Notes: generated from the letters alone by a model not told the origin. A stretch of 64,000 nucleotides of DNA from Chryseobacterium aquaeductus (GCF_905175375.1 NZ_CAJIMS010000001.1:1922001-1986000), one strand, 5' to 3'. Counted from the first letter of the stretch, positions 56,214 through 63,270 are shown. Numbers and translations are program-made.

Positions 56214-56765
56214 TTAAGTATTAATATCTATTTTTAAAACATCTTCAAAATCATCACAATAATTTCTTGCACTGCTGTATTTCCATTCCCAAGGTTCTAC
56301 TACAAAACCGCTTTCTACCGGGTTTTGGTGAACATAATTTAATTTTTGCTCGAATACCTTCAAAGACCATATCTCAATAGGTTTGTTATTTTGCTGCCAT
56401 AACTGGTAATTTTTGACATTTGAATTTCGTTCTCCTGCCTTTTTCAACATCCACAAAAGCCACTCCTTCCGACTTTCCTGATTGTTTTCCTGTATAGCTT
56501 GGATAAGCTTTCTGGAAGTAAATCCTTTGAAATCTCGAATCAGTTCAGAGGGTTTTCCTTCTGCTGACCGAAAGATCAAATGGATGTGGCTTGGCATTAT
56601 ACAATACCCAAAAATAATCATCCCTTTATTTTTTCTACAATAGTCTAATGCCTTAATCACAATATCAAAATACTCTATTCTCGTAAAAAGATCTATCCAA
56701 AAAACCGTAGCAAAACTTATAAAATAAGCTCCTTCTTTTTCTCCAAACTTATATTTTCTGCTCAT
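56214..56765 (-). CDS. REP-associated tyrosine transposase (RAYT, Y1-type)
   Basis: A 183-aa IS200/IS605-like single-strand transposase. The HUH motif is present in [12 protein letters not shown] (His-x-His), and the catalytic Tyr is expected in the helix region of [10 protein letters not shown] (Y of NYVHQNP), a RAYT hallmark. [19 protein letters not shown] is the conserved middle block. It is flanked on both sides by REP-like hairpins in opposite orientation, so enzyme and repeats form one unit. RAYTs are usually single-copy domesticated transposases that mobilise their REP sequences. Confidence 0.88.
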   Translation of the reverse strand: MSRKYKFGEKEGAYFISFATVFWIDLFTRIEYFDIVIKALDYCRKNKGMIIFGYCIMPSHIHLIFRSAEGKPSELIRDFKGFTSRKLIQAIQENNQESRKEWLLWMLKKAGERNSNVKNYQLWQQNNKPIEIWSLKVFEQKLNYVHQNPVESGFVVEPWEWKYSSARNYCDDFEDVLKIDINT

Positions 56766-56788
56766 GGGTTTTATACTATTTTACTTTT

Positions 56789-56820
56789 GCGGACACGAGC
56801 GGGACGCTCGCGCCAGCAGG
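56789..56820. repeat. REP-like hairpin repeat, right copy
   Basis: GCGGACACGAGC-GG-GACGCTCGC then GCCAGCAGG; a 7-bp hairpin with CGAGCG/CGCTCG. Inverted relative to the left copy; the two bracket the RAYT gene. Confidence 0.78.
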
Positions 56821-56830
56821 GGGTTTTTGT

Positions 56831-57265
56831 TTATGGTTGCTTTTGCAACACAATATCTTTAGGAAAATTAATGGGATAATCACCATGTTGGGCTACGTAA
56901 GCAGCGTGCTGACAATTTGGAACATTATGACTGGGATAATATTCAAAGTGCAAAGTCATTTTTTTATAAACTTCATCAAAGTTGGTGATTTCTAATGTAC
57001 CATATTTTCTGCACATATCTTTTGGAAAGAAAAGGAAGCTTTTGTTGGGATTATTGTACATACCCGAAATACCTCTAATTTCAGGCTCTGTATAGCTGAA
57101 ATTAGAAATTCTATCAATTTCAACAACACCGTTTTGTCCTATGATTTTTCTTTCGCCTAATATTTTGTCTTCATAATATGGGTGATTACCATCAAAATAA
57201 TATTTTACTTTTCTTAGATCAAGATAAATTGTTTTTCCATTCCATGTCCCCTTCCATACTCCAAT
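56831..57265 (-). pseudogene. DUF6705-like protein, N-terminally decapitated
   Basis: The frame is open from the IS3 boundary at 57265 and encodes IGVWKGTWNGKTIYLDLRKV, which aligns with VGVWEYVNGKEKFQITLTKI of the two intact partner genes downstream of the array, and runs to the end INFPKDIVLQKQP (compare IPNDVILTKVP). The signal peptide and about 50 N-terminal residues are missing. A Met-initiated frame begins at 57061, but no signal precedes it. It is the broken third cassette of the array. The loss looks older than the IS insertion: after removing the IS and one CCAAT, the repeat junction fuses straight into mid-gene. Confidence 0.75.
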
Positions 57266-57331
57266 TGTAAGTCTCCCCGAACGTTGGACAGAATTATACC
57301 CTCATTTTGTTTTGCAAAACTATAAAATATT

Positions 57332-58225
57332 TCATTCTGTTGTTGATGTTGGCAAAATTTGTTGAAAAGGAGAAAACTCGGTGTTGGGATTACCGTCTGA
57401 CGAGTTTTCCTTTTTCAACAAATACTGCATTGGAGATAGGTTTCCCAAGCTTTCATGAGGTCTGTTATTATTGTAATGCTCCATCCAATCAGAAGTTATT
57501 TCCCGTACTTCTACCAAATTATTGAAGATTCTTGCATCCAGAACCTCCGTCCTATAGCTTCTGTTGAACCTTTCAATAAAAGCATTCTGAACAGGTTTTC
57601 CCGGTTGAATGTACCGGATTTCAATTCTGTGTTTATGACACCAACTCGTGAAAACAGAACTCGTAAACTCGGGACCATTATCTGTTCGTATTGCTTTCGG
57701 TTTTCCTCTTTCCTTTACAATCCATTCCAATAGATCGGTCATATGCATTGCTCCAATGGAAAGCCCAACTTCAATCCAAATCGATTCTCTGTTATAATCA
57801 TCAATAATGTTCAACGTTCTGAATCGTCTTGAGTTAAACAAAGAATCACTCATAAAGTCCATACTCCAAACTTCATTGTATTTTTCAGGAACTTCCAAGT
57901 TTTGTCTTTCTCTTGAAGCAAGTCTTCTCCTGCTTTTTCTCAAAATATTCAGTCCCAGTTTCTTGTAAACTCTATATACTTTCTTATGATTCCAACCAAA
58001 ACCCTCATTACGAAGACTGTGAAACATTTTCTTGAATCCATAGCTGGGATGCTTTTCAGAAAGATGATTCAGGCAATCAATTACGTCCGTATCATCTTTT
58101 CTTTTGGGATGATAGTAATAGCTGCTTCGCTCCAAATTCAAAGATTTACACGCCTGCCGAATGTTCATCGGATATTCCGAAACTAGATAAGTGACCACTT
58201 CCCGTTTTGTGGCAGGCTTTACCAC
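57332..58225 (-). CDS. IS3-family transposase OrfB (integrase core)
   Basis: A 297-aa product, normally made as an OrfAB fusion. An HTH_21-like N-terminal region (VVTYLVSEYPMNIRQACKSL) precedes the rve catalytic domain. The DDE triad is visible as Asp in EVWSMDFMSD, Asp in AIRTDNGPEFTSS and Glu in NAFIERFNRSYR. The frame itself starts at GTG 58225 but is entered mainly by -1 frameshifting from orfA. The C-terminus GNLSPMQYLL is typical. Confidence 0.92.
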   Translation of the reverse strand: MVKPATKREVVTYLVSEYPMNIRQACKSLNLERSSYYYHPKRKDDTDVIDCLNHLSEKHPSYGFKKMFHSLRNEGFGWNHKKVYRVYKKLGLNILRKSRRRLASRERQNLEVPEKYNEVWSMDFMSDSLFNSRRFRTLNIIDDYNRESIWIEVGLSIGAMHMTDLLEWIVKERGKPKAIRTDNGPEFTSSVFTSWCHKHRIEIRYIQPGKPVQNAFIERFNRSYRTEVLDARIFNNLVEVREITSDWMEHYNNNRPHESLGNLSPMQYLLKKENSSDGNPNTEFSPFQQILPTSTTE

Positions 58226-58488
58226 TTTTTTGAGAGTACGTCTTTCAGTGCTTCATGTTCCAGACTAAGATTGGCAAACATCTTTTTCAAGCGATTATTC
58301 TCTGATTCCAGTTCTTTAATTTTTGCCAATTCTTTGGTAGAATTAATCCCGCTGAATTTCTTTTTCCAATCGTGCAAAGTCTGATAATGGAATCCATATT
58401 TCCGAGACAATTCTTTGGCAGTTTGCCCCGTCTCATACTCCTTTAAAATAGCCAAAATTTGGCTGTCTGTAAATTTGCTCGTTCTCAT
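58219..58488 (-). CDS. IS3-family transposase OrfA (HTH protein)
   Basis: An 89-aa DNA-binding protein. SKFTDSQILAILKEYETGQ, then ELSRKYGFHYQTLHDWKKKF form the HTH_Tnp_1 domain. The C-terminal half is a leucine zipper (LAKIKELESENNRLKKMFA) for multimerisation. It overlaps orfB and carries the slippery sequence at its end. Confidence 0.92.
   Translation of the reverse strand: MRTSKFTDSQILAILKEYETGQTAKELSRKYGFHYQTLHDWKKKFSGINSTKELAKIKELESENNRLKKMFANLSLEHEALKDVLSKKW
58225..58231 (-). promoter_or_regulatory. Programmed -1 frameshift site of the IS3 element
   Basis: A AAA AAG in phase (TCA AAA AAG TGG TAA in the orfA frame). After a -1 shift the ribosome reads GTG GTA AAG CCT, the orfB frame. 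This is the standard IS3 OrfAB signal. Confidence 0.85.
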
Positions 58489-58564
58489 AACCTAAAATTA
58501 ATCGTTTTTTCTTAATAACTTTAGGGTTATAAAATGTCCAGTTTTTGGGGAGACTTACACCAAT

Positions 58565-58752
58565 CCTCCCGGTCCGTTTTGCGGTCCGCTTCCGCCGTTT
58601 TCTCCGTTTTCTCCCAAACCGTAGTCTACAGTCTGTGCGGTACACTTAAAAAGCCTCCATTTCGGAGGCTGTAGTCTAAGGTACTTTCGTTAAAATCACA
58701 TCGTTAGGAATACTAAATCTTGGTTGCCCTGCATAGATCGGGTTATCATAAG
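58565..58752. repeat. 188-bp cassette-boundary repeat, copy C (truncated at left by the IS)
   Basis: Nearly identical and without indels to 60119-60306. It contains, on the minus strand, the last 24 codons of a DUF6705-like gene, its terminator, and the start of the Gly/Asn-rich junction (CTAQTVDYGLGENGENGG). Only about 10 of 188 positions differ, far fewer than in the cassette interiors. Confidence 0.9.
58647..58671 (-). terminator. Terminator of the partner gene in cassette B
   Basis: AGCCTCC-GAAAT-GGAGGCT followed by TTTT on the minus strand, five bases after the stop codon. Confidence 0.85.
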
Positions 58753-59335
58753 GACTTCCAAAACCTGCATTCATTGGCCATAAATAAAGATGAAATTTTA
58801 TCTGTGAAACTAAGCCTGAAGAAACCTTTTCAATTGTACAATCGGGATGAAAGTATTCTCCACCTTGTTTGTAGATCGTTCCTGCCATGGGTGGTCCCAC
58901 ATAGTGTGGCCATCTAACCTCTTGGGTAACCCTTTCATAGTCTATAAATGTGCCATCTAATTTATTACCATCATATGTTCTAAAAGTAGGTTTTGACATT
59001 ATGGGTGAGGAATAAATTAGTAAACTTCCTTTGTACTTTTTGTATTGAAATGCAATACCATCTTCATATACATTAAGTTTAACTTTAGGAGAATATAGAT
59101 GATGCTTAACAATTTTTGTTAATGTGATTTGGAATTTTTCCTTCCCATTTACGTACTCCCACACACCAACAAAATTATCTAAATAATTATGAATATCCTT
59201 TTCGTAATAAAGCCCATTTTCATTATAGTCAGAGGGAAGTGGGGTACTTGAAGAAATATCAACAACTGTTTGAGCGTTTATAATTACCGCTATGTTTAAG
59301 AGAAATGCTGTGAAAAATATCGATAGTTTATTCAT
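58676..59335 (-). CDS. Secreted DUF6705-like protein, partner of cassette B (candidate immunity protein)
   Basis: 219 aa from MNKLSIFFTAFLLNIAVIINAQ (ATG at 59335; cleavable signal). The longer frame to 59362 would overlap the upstream gene. Mature N-terminus VVDISSSTPLPSDYNENGLYYEKDI, then VGVWEYVNGKEKFQITLTKI, a beta-rich lipocalin-like pattern, and the end YDNPIYAGQPRFSIPNDVILTKVP. The last 24 residues are identical to those of the partner of cassette A; the middle diverges strongly (for example KHHLYSPKVKLNVYED versus KYHFVMPNINLNVYQD). It begins 14 nt after the cassette B C-terminal domain. The family name is from memory; the immunity role is inferred from gene order. Confidence 0.7.
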   Translation of the reverse strand: MNKLSIFFTAFLLNIAVIINAQTVVDISSSTPLPSDYNENGLYYEKDIHNYLDNFVGVWEYVNGKEKFQITLTKIVKHHLYSPKVKLNVYEDGIAFQYKKYKGSLLIYSSPIMSKPTFRTYDGNKLDGTFIDYERVTQEVRWPHYVGPPMAGTIYKQGGEYFHPDCTIEKVSSGLVSQIKFHLYLWPMNAGFGSPYDNPIYAGQPRFSIPNDVILTKVP

Positions 59336-59349
59336 TTTTATAATTGTTT

Positions 59350-60171
59350 TTATAATGGGCATGGTGTTTCTGTAAATCCAAATGTTCCATTGCTGTTGTT
59401 TTTTAAAGTAAGTTTTTTCCAGCCTCCTAAAGTATCTTTATTTCCTTCATAAAATTCTATACCAATATTGTAATCTTGTATAAAACGGAGAAACCCTGTT
59501 ATCTGCTGATCATGTGTGGAATTATGAGTAATATTGTATTGTTCAATATTTTTATATTTTTTATCCATAAAATCCTTTACTTCCCCGACATTCCAACTGG
59601 CAAAGTCTATACAGAAGAGTCTGAGTTTTTCTAAATCGGTAATTTTCAAGGCAAAAAAACCTATGTTGGTTGTCACAAATACTATAGAGTTTTCAGGGGT
59701 ATTTTTACGGTAAGGGTTATTGGCATAGGTTTCCAAAAGTCCCCATTGCAAAAGATTATTGATATCTTTATCTGTGAACACACCCACATGATCAGGATTA
59801 TTTAAAAGATGATTGTGTGCAGTTCCATATGTTTTATATAAAAGGTCTTCTGAAATTTGATTTGTATAAGAATCATAATTTAATTCTCCTTCCGAATTAC
59901 CATTAATAATTGGGGAAAACTCTGTAGTTGCATCATTATGAATTACAAAACCTTTTTCTGTTGTTCCTGTATTTATATTGTTTTTCAAGATAGTAGTTTT
60001 ATCTTTAAATGGCTGTTTGTTTGTAAGGTTTTTTAGTTGATTACAAGGAGTGTAACCTTTGCTTGGCAACGGCACATTCGGTGCAGTAGTAGTCTCTTCT
60101 GGAGGATTATTACTCAATCCTCCCGGTCCGTTTTGAGGTCCGCTTCCACCGTTTTCTCCGTTTTCTCCCAA
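59350..60171 (-). CDS. Orphan C-terminal cassette B with JAMM-like domain (no signal peptide or strong start)
   Basis: The frame begins at TTG 60171 (GENGENGGSGPQNGPGG) and is open upstream without a stop into the previous unit's terminator, but has no ATG or signal: it is a displaced C-terminal half. After the junction come TPC (Cys43), TTEKGFVIHN (Glu72), TAHNHLLNNPDHVGVFTDKD (His119, His121, Asp136), FFALKITDLEKLRLF, HDQQITGFLRFIQD and a terminal TPC (Cys271). All of these are conserved in the complete gene A, with large variation in between. It could be silent storage, expressed only after recombination into gene A. Confidence 0.68.
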   Translation of the reverse strand: MGENGENGGSGPQNGPGGLSNNPPEETTTAPNVPLPSKGYTPCNQLKNLTNKQPFKDKTTILKNNINTGTTEKGFVIHNDATTEFSPIINGNSEGELNYDSYTNQISEDLLYKTYGTAHNHLLNNPDHVGVFTDKDINNLLQWGLLETYANNPYRKNTPENSIVFVTTNIGFFALKITDLEKLRLFCIDFASWNVGEVKDFMDKKYKNIEQYNITHNSTHDQQITGFLRFIQDYNIGIEFYEGNKDTLGGWKKLTLKNNSNGTFGFTETPCPL

Positions 60172-60198
60172 ACCATAGTCTACGGGTTGTGCTGTACA
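60065..60198. repeat. Junction repeat, copy B (134 bp)
   Basis: The same length and about 95 percent identical to 61606-61739 inside gene A. It encodes the peptide from CTAQPVDYGLGE to TTTAPNVPLP. Region C (58565-58644) matches its last 80 bp. Confidence 0.88.
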
Positions 60199-60306
60199 CT
60201 TAAAAAGCCTCCATTTCGGAGGCTGTAGTCTAAGGTACTTTCGTTAAAATCACATCGTTAGGAATACTAAATCTTGGTTGCCCTGCATAGATCGGGTTAT
60301 CATAAG
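60119..60306. repeat. 188-bp cassette-boundary repeat, copy B
   Basis: Counterpart of 58565-58752: junction start, terminator and the last 24 codons of the partner gene. The two copies have exactly equal length. Confidence 0.9.
60202..60224 (-). terminator. Terminator of the partner gene in cassette A
   Basis: AGCCTCC-GAAAT-GGAGGCT followed by TTTT on the minus strand, five bases after the stop; identical to the copy at 58647-58671. It would insulate the orphan cassette B from upstream transcription. Confidence 0.85.
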
Positions 60307-60886
60307 AATTGCCAAACACTGTTCCTTCTGGGGTATATAATTTGAATTTAATTTTAGTTCCGCCACTTGGTGGACCGAATACCTTTTCTATCCTACATAT
60401 CGGGTAAAAATATTCTCCACCCTGATTATAAACACCACCGCCCATCATTTGCGGTTTGTATAAAGTTTTAGTAATTCGACCATAGTCTGTTACAGCACCT
60501 ATTAAGACTGAATTTTCCATATCAGTGAATGTTGGTTCTCCTGTTATTGGAGATTCATAAACTAAATTCCCATTAATGAAATTCTTATATTGTAGTGCGA
60601 TTCCGTCTTGATAAACATTTAGATTTATATTCGGCATAACAAAATGATATTTTGTTATTTTTGTCAAGATAATCTGAAACTTTTCGTTGCCATTTATATA
60701 TTCCCAAGTACCCACAAACGGAAGAAGACGGTTATTTATGTCTTTTTCATAATATTGTCCTGTTTGATTATAATTTTCTGGAACAGGTATAGTGTTAGAA
60801 AAAAGATCTATAACTATTTGACTTTTACAATTAAATAAGGTCATCATGAAAATGATTGAAAATAATTTTATGCTTATATTTTTCAT
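60230..60886 (-). CDS. DUF6705-like lipoprotein, partner of cassette A (candidate immunity protein)
   Basis: 218 aa from MKNISIKLFSIIFMMTLFNC (ATG at 60886); the signal ends LFNC, so Cys20 is probably lipidated, in contrast to the cleavable signal of partner B. Core: DLFSNTIPVPENYNQTGQYYE, FVGTWEYINGNEKFQIILTKI, and C-terminus YDNPIYAGQPRFSIPNDVILTKVP shared exactly with partner B. It begins 10 nt after the stop of gene A, so it is surely co-transcribed. Its location in the envelope would fit protection against an exported C-terminal domain. Function unproven. Confidence 0.7.
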   Translation of the reverse strand: MKNISIKLFSIIFMMTLFNCKSQIVIDLFSNTIPVPENYNQTGQYYEKDINNRLLPFVGTWEYINGNEKFQIILTKITKYHFVMPNINLNVYQDGIALQYKNFINGNLVYESPITGEPTFTDMENSVLIGAVTDYGRITKTLYKPQMMGGGVYNQGGEYFYPICRIEKVFGPPSGGTKIKFKLYTPEGTVFGNSYDNPIYAGQPRFSIPNDVILTKVP

Positions 60887-60896
60887 ATTTATAAAT

Positions 60897-62426
60897 TTAT
60901 AAATTACAAGGAATTGAGTTATAGCTATAACTTCCGTTTCCATTATTAACTAATTCTAATTTTTTCCAGTCTCCAAAGGTATCTTTATTCCCTTCATATA
61001 GTTCTACTCCAATATCTTTATCTTGCATAAAACGTAAAAACCCAGTTACTTGCTGATCATGTGTTGCAGTTGGTCTTATATTATATTCACTTTCTTTTTG
61101 AAAATTATCTTTCATATATTTTTTAGTTTCCTTCTCTGTTAAATTTCCATACCAATTCACAAAAAGACGTAGTTTCTCAAGATCTGTAATTTTCAAAGCA
61201 AAATATCCTTTATCTGTTATTACAAAAACAATTGCTTTTTTAGGTGTAGTTATATAATAAGGGTTACCTGGGTATGTTTCTATAAAGCCGTTCATGTATA
61301 GTTGATTAATATCTTCGGGGGTGAATATACCAATATGGTTAGGATTGCTTGATAAATGATTGTGGGCAGTACCATAAGTTTGGTTAACGAAAGGAGCATA
61401 GCTAGATTCGTAATAAGGATAAATTATATCTCCGTTATCGTTACCTAAAATAATGTCAGAGGTCTCATTCCCTGGTATATTTCTTATTAAAACTCCTTTT
61501 TCATTTGTACCTCCAATATTATTTTTCAGTTCGGTCATTTTAGCTGTAATATTTGTGTTTTCATGCATTACTTTCAATTGTAAACATGGAGTCAAATTTC
61601 TAAAAGGCAACGGTACATTCGGTGCAGTAGTAGTCTCTTCTGGAGGATTATTACTCAATCCTCCTGGTCCGTTTTGAGGTCCGCTTCCGCCGTTTTCTCC
61701 GCTTTCTCCCAAACCATAGTCTACGGGTTGTGCTGTACATTGGCGAACGACAACCACATATGCTGTAGGTGGGGTACCATTCTGCATATTATTGATAAAC
61801 TCACATTGGTTGGCATTGGTGCCATCATGGGCTCCGGAGCTGCATGGGTTCCACATGGTTTTTTCTACTAATACGCACACTTGTTTACCCATCAATCCTC
61901 CGTTATTGTAAGTTCCCTGTGCAAGTTCTGTAATGGTTACCTTACCTTTAGCATTTACAGGAATTCCGATCATAAGATTCTGCTTTTCCTGCGGAGTAAA
62001 ATTGTAGGATAATAAAAGTTCGCTGTAAGTACCATCTTCCTGTACTGTTAATACAAGATTTTCTACAGGAGCATCAGCGGGAGCATTTTCATGCTTGATA
62101 TGAAAGGTATAGCTGTGAAAATCAGATCCTTTTTCGATGTAGATTACATCATCGGTATCTATAGAAACTCCGTTTCCGTAATTCACGGTTTTGCCTTGCA
62201 GATTATTTTTAGCAAAATCTTCTATCCCAACCTCTGCTTTTTCGAGCTCAGGAAGAAGTTTAGTTTTGTGTTTGGCTTCATCTAAAGAAATTCTTTTGGA
62301 AGTGAGCTGAAACGCTCCGCTGTTGTTGTAGGTTTCCTTCTCCTGAAGGATATCCTGTCGACAGGAATTTAAAGATAGCCAAGCTATCGTCATCAGGCAA
62401 AGCCTGAGAAATAATTTTTTTTTCAT
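60897..62426 (-). CDS. Modular lipoprotein A: constant N-terminus, Gly/Asn-rich junction, JAMM-like C-terminal domain
   Basis: A 509-aa lipoprotein. The signal sequence ends AWLSLNSC (Cys22). Residues 25-228 are the constant part (KRISLDEAKHKTKLLPELEKAE; SYNFTPQEKQNLMIGIPVNAKG; VCVLVEKTMWNPCSSGAHDG). Residues 230-273 are the junction (CTAQPVDYGLGESGENGG, then GPQNGPGGLSNNPPEE). The C-terminal domain spans 280-509, from TPC (Cys281) to IPC (Cys507). It has NEKGVLI (Glu309), TAHNHLSSNPNHIGIFTPED (His355, His357, Asp372) and HDQQVTGFLRFMQD, a spacing compatible with a JAMM/JAB metalloprotease. I do not recognise the full architecture. It heads a cassette array; the divergent XRE gene may regulate it. 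Confidence 0.78.
   Translation of the reverse strand: MKKKLFLRLCLMTIAWLSLNSCRQDILQEKETYNNSGAFQLTSKRISLDEAKHKTKLLPELEKAEVGIEDFAKNNLQGKTVNYGNGVSIDTDDVIYIEKGSDFHSYTFHIKHENAPADAPVENLVLTVQEDGTYSELLLSYNFTPQEKQNLMIGIPVNAKGKVTITELAQGTYNNGGLMGKQVCVLVEKTMWNPCSSGAHDGTNANQCEFINNMQNGTPPTAYVVVVRQCTAQPVDYGLGESGENGGSGPQNGPGGLSNNPPEETTTAPNVPLPFRNLTPCLQLKVMHENTNITAKMTELKNNIGGTNEKGVLIRNIPGNETSDIILGNDNGDIIYPYYESSYAPFVNQTYGTAHNHLSSNPNHIGIFTPEDINQLYMNGFIETYPGNPYYITTPKKAIVFVITDKGYFALKITDLEKLRLFVNWYGNLTEKETKKYMKDNFQKESEYNIRPTATHDQQVTGFLRFMQDKDIGVELYEGNKDTFGDWKKLELVNNGNGSYSYNSIPCNL
61606..61739. repeat. Junction repeat, copy A (134 bp, inside gene A)
   Basis: The part of gene A that encodes the Gly/Asn-rich junction. 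Its identity to copies B and C is higher than that of the surrounding C-terminal domains, as expected of a recombination target. Confidence 0.88.
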
Positions 62427-62518
62427 ACCAATTGTGTTTGGTTTTAATGAGGTTAAATATATAAATTTTTAATTACTCTGCAAATATGTGAAAAAATAAT
62501 ATGCTTACCTAATCCAAA

Positions 62519-62537
62519 ATTTCCTATTTTTGGAAAT
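62519..62537 (+). promoter_or_regulatory. Palindrome over the -7 box of the XRE gene
   Basis: ATTTCC-TATTTTT-GGAAAT, with a nested TCCAAAA/TTTTGGA pair, embraces the -7 box TATTTTTG at 62525-62532. It lies 22 bp before the XRE start and in the 133-bp gap shared with gene A, so it could be an autoregulatory operator. A weak CATATTTG (62488-62481, minus strand) may be the -7 box of gene A. Confidence 0.6.
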
Positions 62538-62559
62538 ATAACAGCTTTTTTTAGAAAAA

Positions 62560-62913
62560 ATGGATTTAGGAAATAAAATAAAAAGTTACAGGGTGCTAAA
62601 GAATTTGTCTCCCGAGCAGGTGGCGGAACGTCTGGATATATCTGCCAAGACCTACAGAAAATATGAGTCTAACGAGAATTCTCCGAACCTGAATATGCTT
62701 GAAAAATTAGCTGAAATATTAGACCAATCTGTTTTAGATTTTCTTCCTGACAGTGTAGTGCAGAATAATACAAACCAAACAGGAGGAGTAGCATTGGCGA
62801 TTAATTCTACAATAAATCAACTTTCGGAAAATATGCAGGAGTACATCAATCTTCTGAAAGAAGAAAACGAAAGACTGAAAGAAGAAAATGCGCTTCTAAA
62901 ATCTCAGAAATAA
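62560..62913 (+). CDS. XRE-family transcriptional regulator with C-terminal coiled coil
   Basis: A 117-aa protein. HTH_3 at about 5-60: IKSYRVLKNLSPEQVAERLDISAKTYRKYE, then SPNLNMLEKLAEILD. After a linker, residues 88-117 form a strong coiled coil (LKEENERLKEENALLKSQK) for dimerisation. It is divergent from the modular lipoprotein A and separated from it by a palindrome over its own promoter. Small regulators of this kind often sit beside accessory loci; the target is inferred. Confidence 0.88.
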   Translation: MDLGNKIKSYRVLKNLSPEQVAERLDISAKTYRKYESNENSPNLNMLEKLAEILDQSVLDFLPDSVVQNNTNQTGGVALAINSTINQLSENMQEYINLLKEENERLKEENALLKSQK

Positions 62914-62926
62914 ATAACAAAAATAT

Positions 62927-62950
62927 AAAAGCATCCTACCGGATGCTTTT
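62927..62950 (+). terminator. Intrinsic terminator of the XRE gene
   Basis: 10-bp stem AAAAGCATCC / GGATGCTTTT with a 4-nt loop and T residues, 13 bp after the stop. Confidence 0.88.
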
Positions 62951-63050
62951 TTGTGTTTTGAAGCCACTTTTAGCAATATTCAGGATTTATCTATATCATC
63001 ATAAATCCTTAAAGGCATCACTCAGAAGCTCAAAAGATGCCTTCCCGGAG

Positions 63051-63105
63051 GCTTCGGACTGCTGCTTTAATGCTTCGGAACGCTACTTTAATATTGCGGA
63101 CTGCG
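63051..63105. repeat. 21-bp tandem repeat (2.5 units)
   Basis: GCTTCGGACTGCTGCTTTAAT, then GCTTCGGAACGCTACTTTAAT, then a partial ATTGCGGACTGCG. On the minus strand it reads as heptapeptides AVRNIK-V, AFRSIK-A, AVRSLR. It lies in the 357-bp gap between the XRE terminator and the next gene; no gene is supported there. Confidence 0.7.
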
Positions 63106-63270
63106 AAAACCGGTTTTCTGAAAATCTTATTATATTTTCTGATTGCAGAACGATCATTGATAAGTATTTTTTTTATCATTCTGAATACAATATAGCACTT
63201 ACGAAAATTCCATTTCATAATGTTGATTATTTTTTTCTACATTTGTTTTAATGAAATTAAATTTTAAATT

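Larger units (their letters stand above)
57266..58559 (-). mobile_element. Intact IS3-family insertion sequence (1294 bp)
   Basis: The ends are TGTAAGTCTCCCCGAACGT (left) and, reverse-complemented, TGTAAGTCTCCCCAAAAAC (right), an imperfect terminal inverted repeat of about 25 bp whose inner TGGACA is also shared. CCAAT flanks both ends (57261-57265 and 58560-58564), a 5-bp target duplication. Inside are orfA, orfB and a -1 frameshift signal. Everything needed for transposition seems present. Confidence 0.9.

Noticed and set aside
58433..58645. 70-aa Arg/Lys-rich frame starting MYRTDCRLRFGRKRRKR
   Set aside because: It is the out-of-frame reading of the Gly/Asn-rich junction repeat that runs into the IS3 end. 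The junction frame gives the peptide conserved in gene A.
63051..63105. A short CRISPR-like array
   Set aside because: The units are directly adjacent without spacers.
62943..63251. 102-aa plus-strand frame over the 21-bp repeat
   Set aside because: It starts inside the XRE terminator, is rich in Cys, Tyr and Phe, has no family resemblance and its opposite strand is also open. It is better read as repeat DNA.
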